A DNA stretch of 49,703 nucleotides from an uncultured Pseudomonadota bacterium (GCA_902826775.1 CADEHE010000019.1:1-49703), one strand, 5' to 3'; counted from the stretch's first letter, positions 17,819 to 26,267 are shown. The notes: a model not told the origin generated them from the letters alone. Translations and numbers: made by a program.

Positions 17819-17874
17819 TGTAGGGCGGGTACCACCCGCCGATCGTACAACCGGCGGGTGGTACCCGCCCTACA
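17819..17874. repeat. Perfect 23-bp inverted repeat between binding-protein and permease genes
   Basis: Arms at 17819-17841 and 17852-17874 are exact inverted copies with a 10-base loop. The core (GGGCGGGTACCACCCGCC) is itself near-palindromic. There is no T-run after it, so it is not a standard terminator. In the transcript it would form a very stable hairpin just 13 bases before the permease ATG, which could stabilise the upstream binding-protein mRNA and lower permease translation, the usual expression ratio in such operons. A related GGCGGGTACCA motif lies at the right window edge (about 49682-49692). Confidence 0.85.
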
Positions 17875-17887
17875 AGTTCTTCGCTTC

Positions 17888-18895
17888 ATGAACCGCGCGT
17901 TCCTCCTCAAGCGCCTGCTCCTCGCGATCCCGACACTGTTCGGCGTCGCCGTGATTGTCTTCGTCCTGCTGCGCGTCGTCCCCGGCGATCCGATTTCGAT
18001 GATGCTGCCGCCCGGCGCGAAACAAGAAGACATCGTACGTTTGCGCGAACTGTACGGGTTGAACGAGACCATCCCCGCGCAATTCGCGCGTTGGCTCGGT
18101 GACGCGGTGCGTGGCGATTTCGGCACCTCCATCAGCCTGCGCGAAGATGCGCTCAAGCTCGTGCTCTCGCGCTTGCCCGCGACCTTGGAGTTGGTGTTGC
18201 TCGCGCTCGTCATCGCCGTGACCACGGGCGTATTGCTTGCCGTCGCCGCCACCCGCTCGCGTGGACGCTGGCTCGAAAACGCGATCGACGCCAGCGTCGG
18301 CATCGTGCAAGCGATTCCCGATTTTCTCTGGGCGCTGCTGCTGATCCTCACGCTCGGCGTGCTGCTGCCGTGGCTGCCGATCTCCGGCCGGCTCGACCCG
18401 CGCAACGAGTTCGAGTTCCGCTCGCAGTTCTACCTGCACGAAAGCCTGCTGCGCGGCGAGTTCGAGCTATTCGCACAACTTCTGCGCCATGCCATCTTGC
18501 CCGCACTCGCGCTGGCGCTGCCACTTGCCGCCGCCATCACGCGCGTGCTCAAGGGCTCGCTCATCGACGCGCTCGGGCAAGACTACGTGATGCTCGCACG
18601 CGTCAAAGGCTACTCCGCCGCCCGCGTCATCTGGCGCGTGGCGCTGCGCAACGCCTTGATTCCGACAGTCAGCTTAGCCGCAGTGCAGTTCACCTTTCTC
18701 GTCGGCGGCACGGTGCTAGTTGAGCATATCTTTTCCTACCCGGGGATCGGCGGACTCGCCATCAACGCAGTGATTCAACGCGATCTGCCGCTGATTCAGT
18801 GTTTGGTGCTGACCTTCGCCGTGTTGTTCATGCTGGTGAATCTGCTGACGGATTTTTTGTATACGCGGTTGGATCCACGCGTGCGGCAAGCCTAA
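17888..18895 (+). CDS. ABC transporter permease, DppB/OppB type
   Basis: A 335-residue inner-membrane permease of the peptide/nickel family. An N-terminal helix (LLKRLLLAIPTLFGVAVIVF) is followed by a periplasmic region containing PGDPISMM, five further membrane helices, and the cytoplasmic EAA-type loop LGQDYVMLARVKGYSAARV (about residues 232-250) that contacts the ATPase. The ATG at 17888 fits the usual N-terminus; an earlier in-frame start would read through the inverted repeat. It pairs with the second permease downstream, and its stop TAATG abuts an ATG that begins a short leader frame. A normal-length, intact member. Confidence 0.93.
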   Translation: MNRAFLLKRLLLAIPTLFGVAVIVFVLLRVVPGDPISMMLPPGAKQEDIVRLRELYGLNETIPAQFARWLGDAVRGDFGTSISLREDALKLVLSRLPATLELVLLALVIAVTTGVLLAVAATRSRGRWLENAIDASVGIVQAIPDFLWALLLILTLGVLLPWLPISGRLDPRNEFEFRSQFYLHESLLRGEFELFAQLLRHAILPALALALPLAAAITRVLKGSLIDALGQDYVMLARVKGYSAARVIWRVALRNALIPTVSLAAVQFTFLVGGTVLVEHIFSYPGIGGLAINAVIQRDLPLIQCLVLTFAVLFMLVNLLTDFLYTRLDPRVRQA

Positions 18896-19011
18896 TGATG
18901 ACTCGACTGCAACGCCTGCGCGATCACGCCCATTCCAGCCTTCTCCCGCACGCGCAGACGAGCGAGGCTCGGGCTGCGCCCGCCCTTGCGTTGGGGAAGG
19001 AGAGTCCATGA
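18895..19011 (+). other. 38-codon leader frame and palindromic insert at the original start of the second permease
   Basis: The first permease stops at TAA overlapping ATG (TAATG, 18893-18897). From that ATG the frame reads MMTRLQRLRDHAH, which looks like the cytoplasmic N-terminus of a DppC protein. It then enters a structured stretch (18939-19000): outer CCTTCTCC/GGGGAAGG, a GCGCAG/CTGCGC stem at 18952-18979 and an inner CGAG/CTCG stem. The frame ends at TGA in 19009-19011, overlapping the ATG at 19008 (ATGA). The GGAAGGAGAG before 19008 is the right end of the insert. This reads as a repeat that split the permease start, left the leader in another frame, and supplied a new ribosome-binding site coupled to the leader. 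Confidence 0.6.
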
Positions 19012-19838
19012 GCGGGCGCCTGATTTTCGGCACAGCCATTGTCGCGGCAGTAGTCATTTGCGCGCTCTTTGCTCCATTGCTCAGCCCCCACGACCCCCTC
19101 GAACAAGACCTACTCAACACCTTCGCTGCACCGTTCTGGCGCGAAGCCCACGAGGCCACCTTCGCCCTCGGCACCGACAGCCTCGGCCGCGACACCCTAT
19201 CGCGTTTGATACATGGTGCGCGCGTCGCGCTGATCGTCGCGCTAGTTGCTGCTACGCTCGCCGCGCTGCTCGGCACGTTCTTGGGACTCATCGCCGGCTT
19301 CTTCGGTGGATGGATTGACAGTGTTATCTCGCGCTTGGTGGATATCTGGATGAGCTTTCCGCCGGTGCTGCTCTCCATCGTGCTCGGCGCGATGCTCGGC
19401 GGTGGTTTGCTTACGGTCATCATCGCCATCGTCGTCATCGACTGGACGCGGTTTTGCCGAGTGGTGCGCGGCGAGGTGTTGGTACAGCGCGAGTTGGATT
19501 ACGTCGCTGCCGCGAAGATCGTTGGGCTTAGGCCGTGGCAGATTCTGTGGCGAGAAATCTTGCCCAATGTCGCACCGCTGTTGCTGACTTTGCTGACGTT
19601 GGAGATGGGCATCGCCGTCGTGGTCGAAACCATTTTGAGCTTCGTTGGGCTGGGGATGTCCTCGGGCGCATCGTCCTGGGGCAGCATGATCGCCGACGGA
19701 CGCAGCTATATCAATCAGGCATGGTGGCTGCTCGCGCTGCCGGTCGCCTGCGTTATTTTGGTGGTACTCGGATTCAACGCTTTTGGCGACGGCTTGCGCG
19801 ATCGGCTCGATCCGCTGCGGCGCGGGCGGGGCCGCTGA
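19008..19838 (+). CDS. ABC transporter permease, DppC/OppC type
   Basis: A 276-residue second permease of the importer. It has six predicted membrane helices, the conserved HDPLEQDL and LGTDSLGRD segments in the first periplasmic loop, and the EAA-type loop RELDYVAAAKIVGLRPWQI (about residues 160-178). It lacks the usual cytoplasmic N-terminal tail of about 20 residues and begins almost directly with the first helix, consistent with the insert described at 18895-19011. The ATG at 19008 has a strong AAGGAG 5 bases upstream. The first ATPase gene follows after 7 bases. The protein is otherwise intact and likely functional. Confidence 0.92.
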   Translation: MSGRLIFGTAIVAAVVICALFAPLLSPHDPLEQDLLNTFAAPFWREAHEATFALGTDSLGRDTLSRLIHGARVALIVALVAATLAALLGTFLGLIAGFFGGWIDSVISRLVDIWMSFPPVLLSIVLGAMLGGGLLTVIIAIVVIDWTRFCRVVRGEVLVQRELDYVAAAKIVGLRPWQILWREILPNVAPLLLTLLTLEMGIAVVVETILSFVGLGMSSGASSWGSMIADGRSYINQAWWLLALPVACVILVVLGFNAFGDGLRDRLDPLRRGRGR

Positions 19839-19845
19839 TACGCAC

Positions 19846-20709
19846 ATGAGTGCTTTGCTTGAAATACGCGATCTTCGTCTCGCCATCGGCGCAACACCGA
19901 TTTTGCGCGGCGTTGATCTGGCGCTTGCTCGCGGCGAAGTGCACGGCTTGGTCGGCGAATCCGGCGCGGGTAAGAGCATGGTGGGGCGCGCGGTACTCGG
20001 GCTCATCCCGGAAAAAGCGCGTGTCACGCAGGGCAGTGTGCGCTTCGAGGGACGCGAGCTTTTATCGCTCACCGAACGCGAGCGCGCCCGCCTGCTCGGC
20101 CGCGATCTTGCGCTGATTCCGCAGAACCCGATGACGGCGCTTAATCCGGTGCAGCGCATCGAAGGTCAGCTTACCGACGTCATGCTGATGCACCTGGGCA
20201 TCGGTGCGCGCGAAGCAAGGCAGCGCGCTTTAGAACTCCTCAACGACGTGCACATGCGCGAGCCGGAGCGCGTCATGCGCCAGTACCCGCATCAGCTTTC
20301 CGGTGGTATGCGTCAAAGAATCTGTATCGCCATCGCCTTCGCGTGCAAACCAAATTTGGTGATCGCCGATGAGCCGACTACGGCATTGGATGTGACGGTG
20401 CAGAAACAAATCTTGCGCTTGATTGAGGAAATGCGTTCTCGGCACGGCACGGCGGTGCTGTTTATCAGTCACGATCTCGGCGTGGTCGCCAAGATCTGCA
20501 GCAGCGTTAGCGTGCTGCACGCAGGCCGCGTCCTCGAGCATAACGACACTGCGACTTTGTTCGCTCAACCGCAGCACGAGTACACGCGCGCACTGCTGGC
20601 GGCCACGCCGCGCCATGATCGGCCGGGAGATTCTGTGCAGCCGCTGCCGCCGCAACTGCAGGAGCGTTTGTGGCGCGAGGCGCAAGATTGCGGACAACAA
20701 AGGCGCTAG
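19846..20709 (+). CDS. Peptide ABC transporter ATP-binding protein, DppD type
   Basis: A 287-residue cytoplasmic ATPase that powers import. Visible are Walker A (GESGAGKSM, about residues 37-45), the signature LSGGMRQR, Walker B (LVIADEPT) and the switch histidine (FISHDLG). A QPQHEYTRALLAA stretch at the C-terminus marks the oligopeptide/dipeptide family, but the C-terminal extension is shorter than in DppD of Escherichia coli and lacks its Cys-rich part. The ATG at 19846 is chosen because the protein then starts directly with MSALLEIRDL. It lies 7 bases after the permease and 3 bases before the partner ATPase. Confidence 0.93.
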   Translation: MSALLEIRDLRLAIGATPILRGVDLALARGEVHGLVGESGAGKSMVGRAVLGLIPEKARVTQGSVRFEGRELLSLTERERARLLGRDLALIPQNPMTALNPVQRIEGQLTDVMLMHLGIGAREARQRALELLNDVHMREPERVMRQYPHQLSGGMRQRICIAIAFACKPNLVIADEPTTALDVTVQKQILRLIEEMRSRHGTAVLFISHDLGVVAKICSSVSVLHAGRVLEHNDTATLFAQPQHEYTRALLAATPRHDRPGDSVQPLPPQLQERLWREAQDCGQQRR

Positions 20710-20712
20710 CGC

Positions 20713-21552
20713 ATGCAGCTGCTTGAAGTCACCCATCTGCGTCTTTTGCTGCCCGACCGCTCGACAGCCCCCGCCTTCCGCCGCGCCCCGCGGGTTGAGA
20801 TCTTGAAGGGCGTGAGCTTCACGCTGGAGCGCGGCGAATCGCTCGCCATCGTCGGCGAATCGGGCTCGGGCAAAACTTCGCTAGGCCGGGCACTGCTTCG
20901 CCTGTACGAGCCAACGGCCGGCAAGATCGTGTTCGACGGCAAGGACATTACGCATTTGGCCGAACGGGCGCTAGCTTCGTACCGCGGCCGCGCGCAGATG
21001 ATTTTCCAGGATCCGCAGTCGGCGCTTAATCCGCGCCATCGCGTCGGGCAAATTCTGGCGCAGCCCTTGTTGGCATACGGCTACGCTGCCGATGCGCGGG
21101 CCGCGCGTGCGGAGGTCGGTAACCTGCTCGAACGGGTCGGCTTGCCGCGCGCTTTCGCTGCGCGCTACCCACATGAGTTGTCCGGTGGCCAGCGCCAGCG
21201 GGTGGGCATCGCGCGCGCGATCGCGGTGCGCCCTACCCTCATCGTCGCGGACGAAATTACTTCGGGTCTGGACGTCTCGACTCAAGCACAAATCTTGTTG
21301 TTGCTCAGAGAGCTAACACGGCAAGACTCGCTTATCTTCATCAGCCACGACTTGTCGGTGGTGCGTGTGCTGTGCGACCGTGTGCTGGTCATGCGCGCGG
21401 GTGAAATTGTGGAGCAAGGTACGTGCGTGCAAGTGTTCGCACAACCGCAACACCCTTACACGCGCGCACTAATCGATGCAATTCCGCTACCGGAAATACA
21501 GCCCTACTGGTTGCGGCTAGACGCGCAGGCAGGCCTATACTCCAACCCCTAG
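20713..21552 (+). CDS. Peptide ABC transporter ATP-binding protein, DppF type
   Basis: A 279-residue second ATPase of the importer. It has Walker A (GESGSGKTS), the signature LSGGQRQR, a Walker B region reading LIVADEITSGLD, with Ile where Pro is usual (ADEI instead of ADEP), and the switch His in FISHDLS. The FAQPQHPYTRALIDA motif marks the peptide-transporter C-terminal region, again short. It starts with ATG 3 bases after DppD. It completes a full importer (two binding proteins, two permeases, two ATPases). No hairpin terminator is obvious after the stop, only a T-run (GGGCTTTTTT). Confidence 0.93.
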   Translation: MQLLEVTHLRLLLPDRSTAPAFRRAPRVEILKGVSFTLERGESLAIVGESGSGKTSLGRALLRLYEPTAGKIVFDGKDITHLAERALASYRGRAQMIFQDPQSALNPRHRVGQILAQPLLAYGYAADARAARAEVGNLLERVGLPRAFAARYPHELSGGQRQRVGIARAIAVRPTLIVADEITSGLDVSTQAQILLLLRELTRQDSLIFISHDLSVVRVLCDRVLVMRAGEIVEQGTCVQVFAQPQHPYTRALIDAIPLPEIQPYWLRLDAQAGLYSNP

Positions 21553-21799
21553 TCACTCATGGGCTTTTTTCAGAGCTTTTCAACCCAATATAGATCCAAT
21601 AGTATTCGCTAGTGCACTGAGCCTGAAGGTCGCAACAGAATTCACAAGATGCGCGATACTTTCAAAGTTGATAAGAGTGAAGAAATCGCTGCCAGGCGCG
21701 AAGCAAATTGCAGCCAGGTTGAACATCTGGCGAGAGTTTGCGACAAAGCATGGCGGCAATTCTAGTCACTTTAATGTTGCGAACTTCCGAATCAGGACA
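21553..21799. other. Convergent intergenic region with a possible 38-codon frame
   Basis: Between the ABC operon and the convergent DUF457 gene. A frame from ATG at 21649 to TAG at 21763-21765 reads MRDTFKVDKSEEIAARREAN and continues for 18 more residues. It has no ribosome-binding site and no family I recognise. Base composition is AT-richer than the flanking genes. I do not call it a gene. Confidence 0.3.
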
Positions 21800-22885
21800 C
21801 TAGATCGCGGATTTGCTGCCGTCGTTGTTGAGCTTATACAAATGCCAAGCCGCCTCGCCCGGCTTGCGGCATAGGCCGTAGTGAAACAAGCGCGTGTCTC
21901 GGCCCGGGATGTCAAATCGCGCATCGCGAAACCACACACAAGTGGCGGGATTGCCGCGCTCAATATGGTCGAGCATCGGAAAAGCCGCGAACCAGCGATA
22001 AAAACCCAACTCGCTGTGCGACCACGCTTCGCGCGCCAAGTTGCGCTCCGCTTCCACCGTGCCGAAACGCTCGATCACCTGCCATTGCGCATCGTGCAGC
22101 GGGCGATAACCAGCCGACAAGCGGCGGATGATGCTGTCATAAGTCGCTGCGGGAGGCGGTGTCTTCGCGCGCCTTAAGTTCACGTGTGCGACGCGGTACC
22201 GTTCACCCGCCGTCACGTAGACGCTCCAGTTGAACGGCGATAGGGGACGGGGCAGCGCCGCGACTTGATAGTCCGCCAGTCCTTGCGCCTGCGCGTATTG
22301 CTCGCCGAACGCGAGCGCTCGTTGCTGCTGTACCCATTGCAGCGCGACGTAGCCACACAGAATCGCCAACCCGGCTAGGGCGGGCAGTCGCGACGCCCGC
22401 CAAAGCATCGAACCCAGCAAACCAGCCAGAATGATGCCGGTGAACAGCAAGTCAATAATGAACGTCGTACCAAGCGCAAAGCGGTGGTTGGAAAGGGGCG
22501 CCAGCATCATGGTGCCGAAAGAAGTAATCCAATCGCCGAGTATGTGAATGCCGATGCCTAGGGCCAGCACCCCTAGATACGGGCGCACCCCGCGCGGGTC
22601 GCGCCGCAGCCGTGACAAGACCCACGCTAGCAGCAAGCTCCATAGCGGCAGCATCAACCAAGAGTGCGTTAGCCCGCGATGCTGCGTAATGTAGGTAATG
22701 GGCGAAACCCAGGTGAGGACGATATCGGTGTCAGGAAATGCAGCGGCTAGAAAACCCAGTCCCACGCGGGTGCGCAAGCGCAGTCCCGGCGCGGGACGCG
22801 CGGTCCGGTCTGCTCTTGACGGAGTGGCTTTGGCGGTGGCTCGCGCCAATAGCGCGCCGCTTAAGGCATGAGTCAGCGTATCCAT
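21800..22885 (-). CDS. Metal-dependent hydrolase-like inner-membrane protein (DUF457/YdjM type)
   Basis: A 361-residue protein whose N-terminal half matches the DUF457/YdjM family: MDTLTHALSG at the very start, FPDTD around residue 50, HRGLTHS about 20 residues later, and HILGDWIT near residue 115. These His/Asp groups are the presumed metal ligands and sit between membrane segments. The C-terminal half is a periplasmic or cytoplasmic domain without clear relatives. The ATG at 22885 is chosen because family members start with MD-TH. It begins one base after the alpha/beta hydrolase stop, so the two are cotranscribed. Enzymatic activity is unproven for the family. Confidence 0.85.
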   Translation of the reverse strand: MDTLTHALSGALLARATAKATPSRADRTARPAPGLRLRTRVGLGFLAAAFPDTDIVLTWVSPITYITQHRGLTHSWLMLPLWSLLLAWVLSRLRRDPRGVRPYLGVLALGIGIHILGDWITSFGTMMLAPLSNHRFALGTTFIIDLLFTGIILAGLLGSMLWRASRLPALAGLAILCGYVALQWVQQQRALAFGEQYAQAQGLADYQVAALPRPLSPFNWSVYVTAGERYRVAHVNLRRAKTPPPAATYDSIIRRLSAGYRPLHDAQWQVIERFGTVEAERNLAREAWSHSELGFYRWFAAFPMLDHIERGNPATCVWFRDARFDIPGRDTRLFHYGLCRKPGEAAWHLYKLNNDGSKSAI

Positions 22886-22886
22886 C

Positions 22887-23687
22887 TTAACCCCGGTTAT
22901 GCGCTTGGCCAGCCACGGTTCGCGGCGCCTGCGCGATTGACGCAACAAACGCGCTCATTGCCCCGAGTACAACCTCCGCTTGATCGCGATGCGGCGCATG
23001 GCGGCAGTTGGCGAGCCTGAGCAATTCGCAGCGATTTACCGCCTTTGCAATCGTCTCGATTTGCGCCATGCTACCGTACTCATCGTCCTCACCTTGAATA
23101 GCAAGTATCGGACAACCGATGCGCGGCAAAAATTCTTCGATGTTCCAAGCGCGAAACTCAGGCGCCAGCCAGATATCGTTCCAGCCCCAGAACGTCTTGC
23201 TGGCGTCTCGATGGTAGCGGCCGAGGCGCTGCGGCAAATCAGTGGTCTCGAATACTTGCTTGGCGGCGGCAATGCCGCGGATGGAAATATCTTCCACGAA
23301 TACATGCGGGGCTTCCAGAATCAGCCCGCGGGGCTCGTGCCCGGAGCCGGCATAGATCAATGCGATCGAGGCGCCGTCGCTGTGCCCGACCAAAACCGGC
23401 GCGCGGACGTGCAGCTTTTGCAGCAGTTGCGGCAGCACTTGCTGCGCTTCGACGTGCATATACTCCACGCTGCGCGCTTCGGCCAGCACGTCCGAATTGC
23501 CGTAGCCATAGCGCGAATAGACTAACGCCCCGCAATCGGTCAAGCGCGCGAGTCGCTGCGGAAAATCGCGCCATTGGCCGATCGAGCCGAGCCCTTCGTG
23601 CAGAAATACGAGCGTTGGCCGGTCTGCCGCCGGCGGCGGCATCGAAACGTACTCAAGTTCACGGCCTTGGATGATGACGGTAGGCAT
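22887..23687 (-). CDS. Alpha/beta-fold hydrolase
   Basis: A 266-residue cytoplasmic enzyme with a complete alpha/beta hydrolase triad layout: oxyanion loop LHEGLGSIGQW (about residues 29-39), nucleophile elbow GHSDG with Ser103, an acidic residue in the region IQGEDDEYG, and His in CRHAPHRDQ near the C-terminus. It is the first gene of a two-gene minus-strand operon and is divergent from the RraA-like gene, with only 74 bases between them, so they may share control. Esterase or lactonase activity is plausible, including lactone opening for the neighbouring sugar-acid genes (inference). Confidence 0.88.
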   Translation of the reverse strand: MPTVIIQGRELEYVSMPPPAADRPTLVFLHEGLGSIGQWRDFPQRLARLTDCGALVYSRYGYGNSDVLAEARSVEYMHVEAQQVLPQLLQKLHVRAPVLVGHSDGASIALIYAGSGHEPRGLILEAPHVFVEDISIRGIAAAKQVFETTDLPQRLGRYHRDASKTFWGWNDIWLAPEFRAWNIEEFLPRIGCPILAIQGEDDEYGSMAQIETIAKAVNRCELLRLANCRHAPHRDQAEVVLGAMSAFVASIAQAPRTVAGQAHNRG

Positions 23688-23761
23688 AAGCTCAGACTAA
23701 TGCAAAGCGCGCGAGTATAGTAATCTGTGGCCCCTCTACACAATCTTTTCGGAACGAAACA

Positions 23762-24430
23762 ATGGCTTACCATGATTTCCCGCGCCCAAGCGCCGCATTG
23801 CTTGCTCGCTTCGACGACGTCACCAAAGCGTACAGCGCGTCGTGCATATTCGCCGACGTGATGCGCCGCGACAATGTCATGCACAGCGGCATGAAACCGA
23901 TTTTCCGCGGCAAAATCACCGGCCCCGCCTTGACCGTGAAGCTCGCTAAAGGCGATCTGCAGGATCCGCTCATCGCACTGCACGCAGCGCAACCCGGTGA
24001 CGTCGTCGTCATCGACGCCGGCGGCGAAACCGAAGTCTCGGTATTCGGCGGTTTGATGGGCAGCTTATTCAAGCAGTGCGGCGTGCGCGGAGCAATCGTC
24101 GAAGGCGCCTGCCGCGATATCGACGAGTTGCGCGACCTGCAATTCCTGCTGTTTTCGCGCTCGGTGACTGCGCGCGGGACACACACCATGTTTTCCAACC
24201 GCAAGGACGACGTCGAGTTGAACGTGCCGATCGTCTGTGGCGGCGTGACCGTGCGCCCCGGCGACATCATCGTTGCCGACGAGATCGGCGTGGCGGTAGT
24301 GCCGAGCGCGGATGCGCAGCGCGTAGTGCAGCTTGCGGCGGAACAGGCCGAGCGCGAGGAGAAAACGCGCAAGCGTATCGCCGAGGGACGAACCTTCGAG
24401 CAACTGCTCGAAGAATTCGGCCGCATCTGA
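23762..24430 (+). CDS. RraA-family lyase (4-hydroxy-2-oxoacid aldolase/oxaloacetate decarboxylase-like)
   Basis: A 222-residue protein with the RraA-like core: a GG pair at 96-97, then GVRGAIVEGACRD with the catalytic Arg118-Asp119. The usual VDG before this reads VEG. Members with the RD pair are divalent-metal class II pyruvate aldolases or decarboxylases, while true RNase E inhibitors are close structural relatives. Its place directly before a KDGal kinase and KDPGal aldolase favours a metabolic enzyme acting on a 2-oxo acid. The last residues (KRIAEGRTFEQLLEEFG) form the family's C-terminal helix. ATG start with weak upstream GGAAC; the next gene starts 9 bases after its stop. Confidence 0.88.
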   Translation: MAYHDFPRPSAALLARFDDVTKAYSASCIFADVMRRDNVMHSGMKPIFRGKITGPALTVKLAKGDLQDPLIALHAAQPGDVVVIDAGGETEVSVFGGLMGSLFKQCGVRGAIVEGACRDIDELRDLQFLLFSRSVTARGTHTMFSNRKDDVELNVPIVCGGVTVRPGDIIVADEIGVAVVPSADAQRVVQLAAEQAEREEKTRKRIAEGRTFEQLLEEFGRI

Positions 24431-24439
24431 TCGCACTCG

Positions 24440-25342
24440 ATGATTGGAATCGACTGGGGTACTTCGTCGCTGCGCGCTTACCGCGTCGACGAGCAAGGCG
24501 ATTGCACCGACAAGCGCGATGCCGCGCTGGGCATCATGCAAGTCGGCAAAGACACGAGCTTTCCGGCCGCGCTGGAGAGCGTCGTCGGCGACTGGCTGGC
24601 CGCCGGGGAAACGCAAATCATCATGTCGGGCATGATCGGCAGCCGCCAGGGCTGGCTGGAAGTCCCGTACGTGCAATGCCCGGTGACCGAGCGCGAAATC
24701 TCGGAGGGAAGACGAGAAGTCACCTGGTCTGGCCTTCGCGCCACCATCGTGCCGGGGCTTGCCTGCCGCGGACCGAGCGGCGTGGTCGACGTCATGCGTG
24801 GGGAGGAAACGCAGATCATCGGCGCGATGCCCGGGTTGGGTGACGGCGAGCACTTGGTGTGCCTACCGGGCACACACAGCAAGTGGCTGGTGCTGCGCAA
24901 TCGGCGTTTTGTGTCGTTCACCACGCACATGACGGGCGAGTTGTACGCACTGCTTAAGCAGCACAGCATCCTCGGGCGTTTAATGACCGATGCAGCCGCG
25001 CCGGCCACCCAGCTGAACGAGTATTTCGACAAAGGTGTGGAGCGCGCACGCGAACCAGGCGGTTTGCTGCACCATCTGTTCGGCGTGCGCGCTGAAGGCC
25101 TGTTCGGCAAGCTGCCGCACGAGGCCGCGAGCGATTACTTATCGGGCTTGCTCATCGGCCACGAAATTGTGAGCGTGCAGCCACCCGCGCGGATCATCAT
25201 TCCATTGCTCGGTGCCGCTGCGCTCACCGCGCGCTATGTGCGGGCATTGACCGATCTCGGTTATCGTCCGCGCACACTAGACGAGGATTGTGCAATGCGC
25301 GGGCTGTATCGCCTGTGCACCGGGAAGGGCACGCGAATCTAG
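24440..25342 (+). CDS. dgoK: 2-dehydro-3-deoxygalactonokinase
   Basis: A 300-residue kinase phosphorylating 2-keto-3-deoxygalactonate at O6, the second-last step of De Ley-Doudoroff galactonate/galactose catabolism. The N-terminus MIGIDWGTSSLRAYRV matches the DgoK ATP-binding start (IDWG-T-LRA). Further family signals are GMIGSRQGWLEVPY around residue 70 and LPGTHSKWL near residue 150. Length is close to the enterobacterial enzyme (about 292). It lies 9 bases after the RraA-like gene, and the cognate aldolase gene follows after a 289-base gap. The galactonate dehydratase is not in this window. Confidence 0.92.
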   Translation: MIGIDWGTSSLRAYRVDEQGDCTDKRDAALGIMQVGKDTSFPAALESVVGDWLAAGETQIIMSGMIGSRQGWLEVPYVQCPVTEREISEGRREVTWSGLRATIVPGLACRGPSGVVDVMRGEETQIIGAMPGLGDGEHLVCLPGTHSKWLVLRNRRFVSFTTHMTGELYALLKQHSILGRLMTDAAAPATQLNEYFDKGVERAREPGGLLHHLFGVRAEGLFGKLPHEAASDYLSGLLIGHEIVSVQPPARIIIPLLGAAALTARYVRALTDLGYRPRTLDEDCAMRGLYRLCTGKGTRI

Positions 25343-25631
25343 TACTGCGATCCACAAGTTTCGGAACATGCCTAAAGCGATCGATGCGGCCCGAGGGCGA
25401 GGCGCGAAGCGCAGTAATGTCCTTTATCGCGCGGATATGCAACGCTGCAGTCGTGGCGCAAGCGCGCGTGCTCATGGCGGAATTTGTCAGTCGCCGTGCT
25501 AGCCCACAATAACTTGGCTAGTTCCCGAGGCTCTAAATGGCTGGTTGAAGCCGCAATGCATGAGGCTACACCATTATCTCGCACGAGCTGCGAAGGTTAA
25601 GTTTGGGACACCACACTAGGGTTATTGGGAC
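25343..25631. other. Gap between dgoK and dgoA without a recognisable gene
   Basis: 289 bases separate the two genes, which are usually adjacent or overlapping. Short frames exist on both strands but none has a ribosome-binding site or a recognisable product. The stretch AGGGTTATTGGGAC directly before the dgoA ATG holds no good Shine-Dalgarno. It may be the remains of something lost or inserted. Confidence 0.4.
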
Positions 25632-26267
25632 ATGTTGAAAGTTTCACGCGATTTTTCGTCCTGGCTGGAAACGCTGCCGCTCGTGGCTATCCTGCGTGGC
25701 GTGCGACCACATGAAGTCGTCGCCATCGGCGAAGTGCTCGCAGAATGCGGCTTGCACATCATAGAAGTGCCGCTCAACTCGCCCGATGCGTACGCCAGCA
25801 TTGAAGCGCTCTCGCTGCGCTTCGGTACCGGTTTGCTGATCGGCGCGGGTACCGTGCTGCGCACCGAACAAGTGGCACAGGTCGCCGATGCCGGCGGCAG
25901 ACTGATCGTCATGCCGCACGCGGATGCCAGCCTTGTTGCTGCCGCAAAGGCACAGGGGCTTTACACCGTGCCTGGCTTCGCGACGCCAACCGAGGCGTTC
26001 GCTGTGCTTGCAGCGGGGGCAGATGCGCTCAAACTATTTCCAGCGGAAGCCAACCCGCCGCCCGTGCTCAAAGCCATGCGCGCTGTGCTGCCGAAAGACG
26101 TGCCGATTCTGCCGGTCGGCTCGATTACGCCGGCAAGCATGGGCGGGTATTTGGAAGCTGGTGCAAACGGCTTCGGCCTTGGCGGAGCGTTGTATCGTCC
26201 CGGTGACACACCTGACGCAGTTGCCGCCAAAGCCGTGGCCTTCGCTGAGGCGTTGGCGACAAGCTGA
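25632..26267 (+). CDS. dgoA: 2-dehydro-3-deoxy-6-phosphogalactonate aldolase
   Basis: A 211-residue class I aldolase cleaving KDPGal to pyruvate and glyceraldehyde 3-phosphate. Family blocks are clear: LPLVAILRGVRP (15-26), IIEVPLNSP with the catalytic Glu45, LLIGAGTVLRTEQV, and DALKLFPAEA with the Schiff-base Lys134. Length equals that of the Escherichia coli domain (205). It follows dgoK on the same strand, so kinase and aldolase act in sequence on 2-keto-3-deoxygalactonate. The initiation region is poor in Shine-Dalgarno signal. A KDPG aldolase (Eda) function is the alternative, but the dgoK neighbour argues against it. Confidence 0.92.
   Translation: MLKVSRDFSSWLETLPLVAILRGVRPHEVVAIGEVLAECGLHIIEVPLNSPDAYASIEALSLRFGTGLLIGAGTVLRTEQVAQVADAGGRLIVMPHADASLVAAAKAQGLYTVPGFATPTEAFAVLAAGADALKLFPAEANPPPVLKAMRAVLPKDVPILPVGSITPASMGGYLEAGANGFGLGGALYRPGDTPDAVAAKAVAFAEALATS

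Noticed and set aside
18716..20159. Two long minus-strand frames (18716-19438 and 19242-20159) opposite the permease and ATPase genes
   Set aside because: They oppose intact ABC genes with full motifs and have low-complexity Ser/Arg-rich translations.
21649..21765. A 38-codon frame after the ABC operon
   Set aside because: No ribosome-binding site, no recognisable family and no neighbour on its strand that would explain it.
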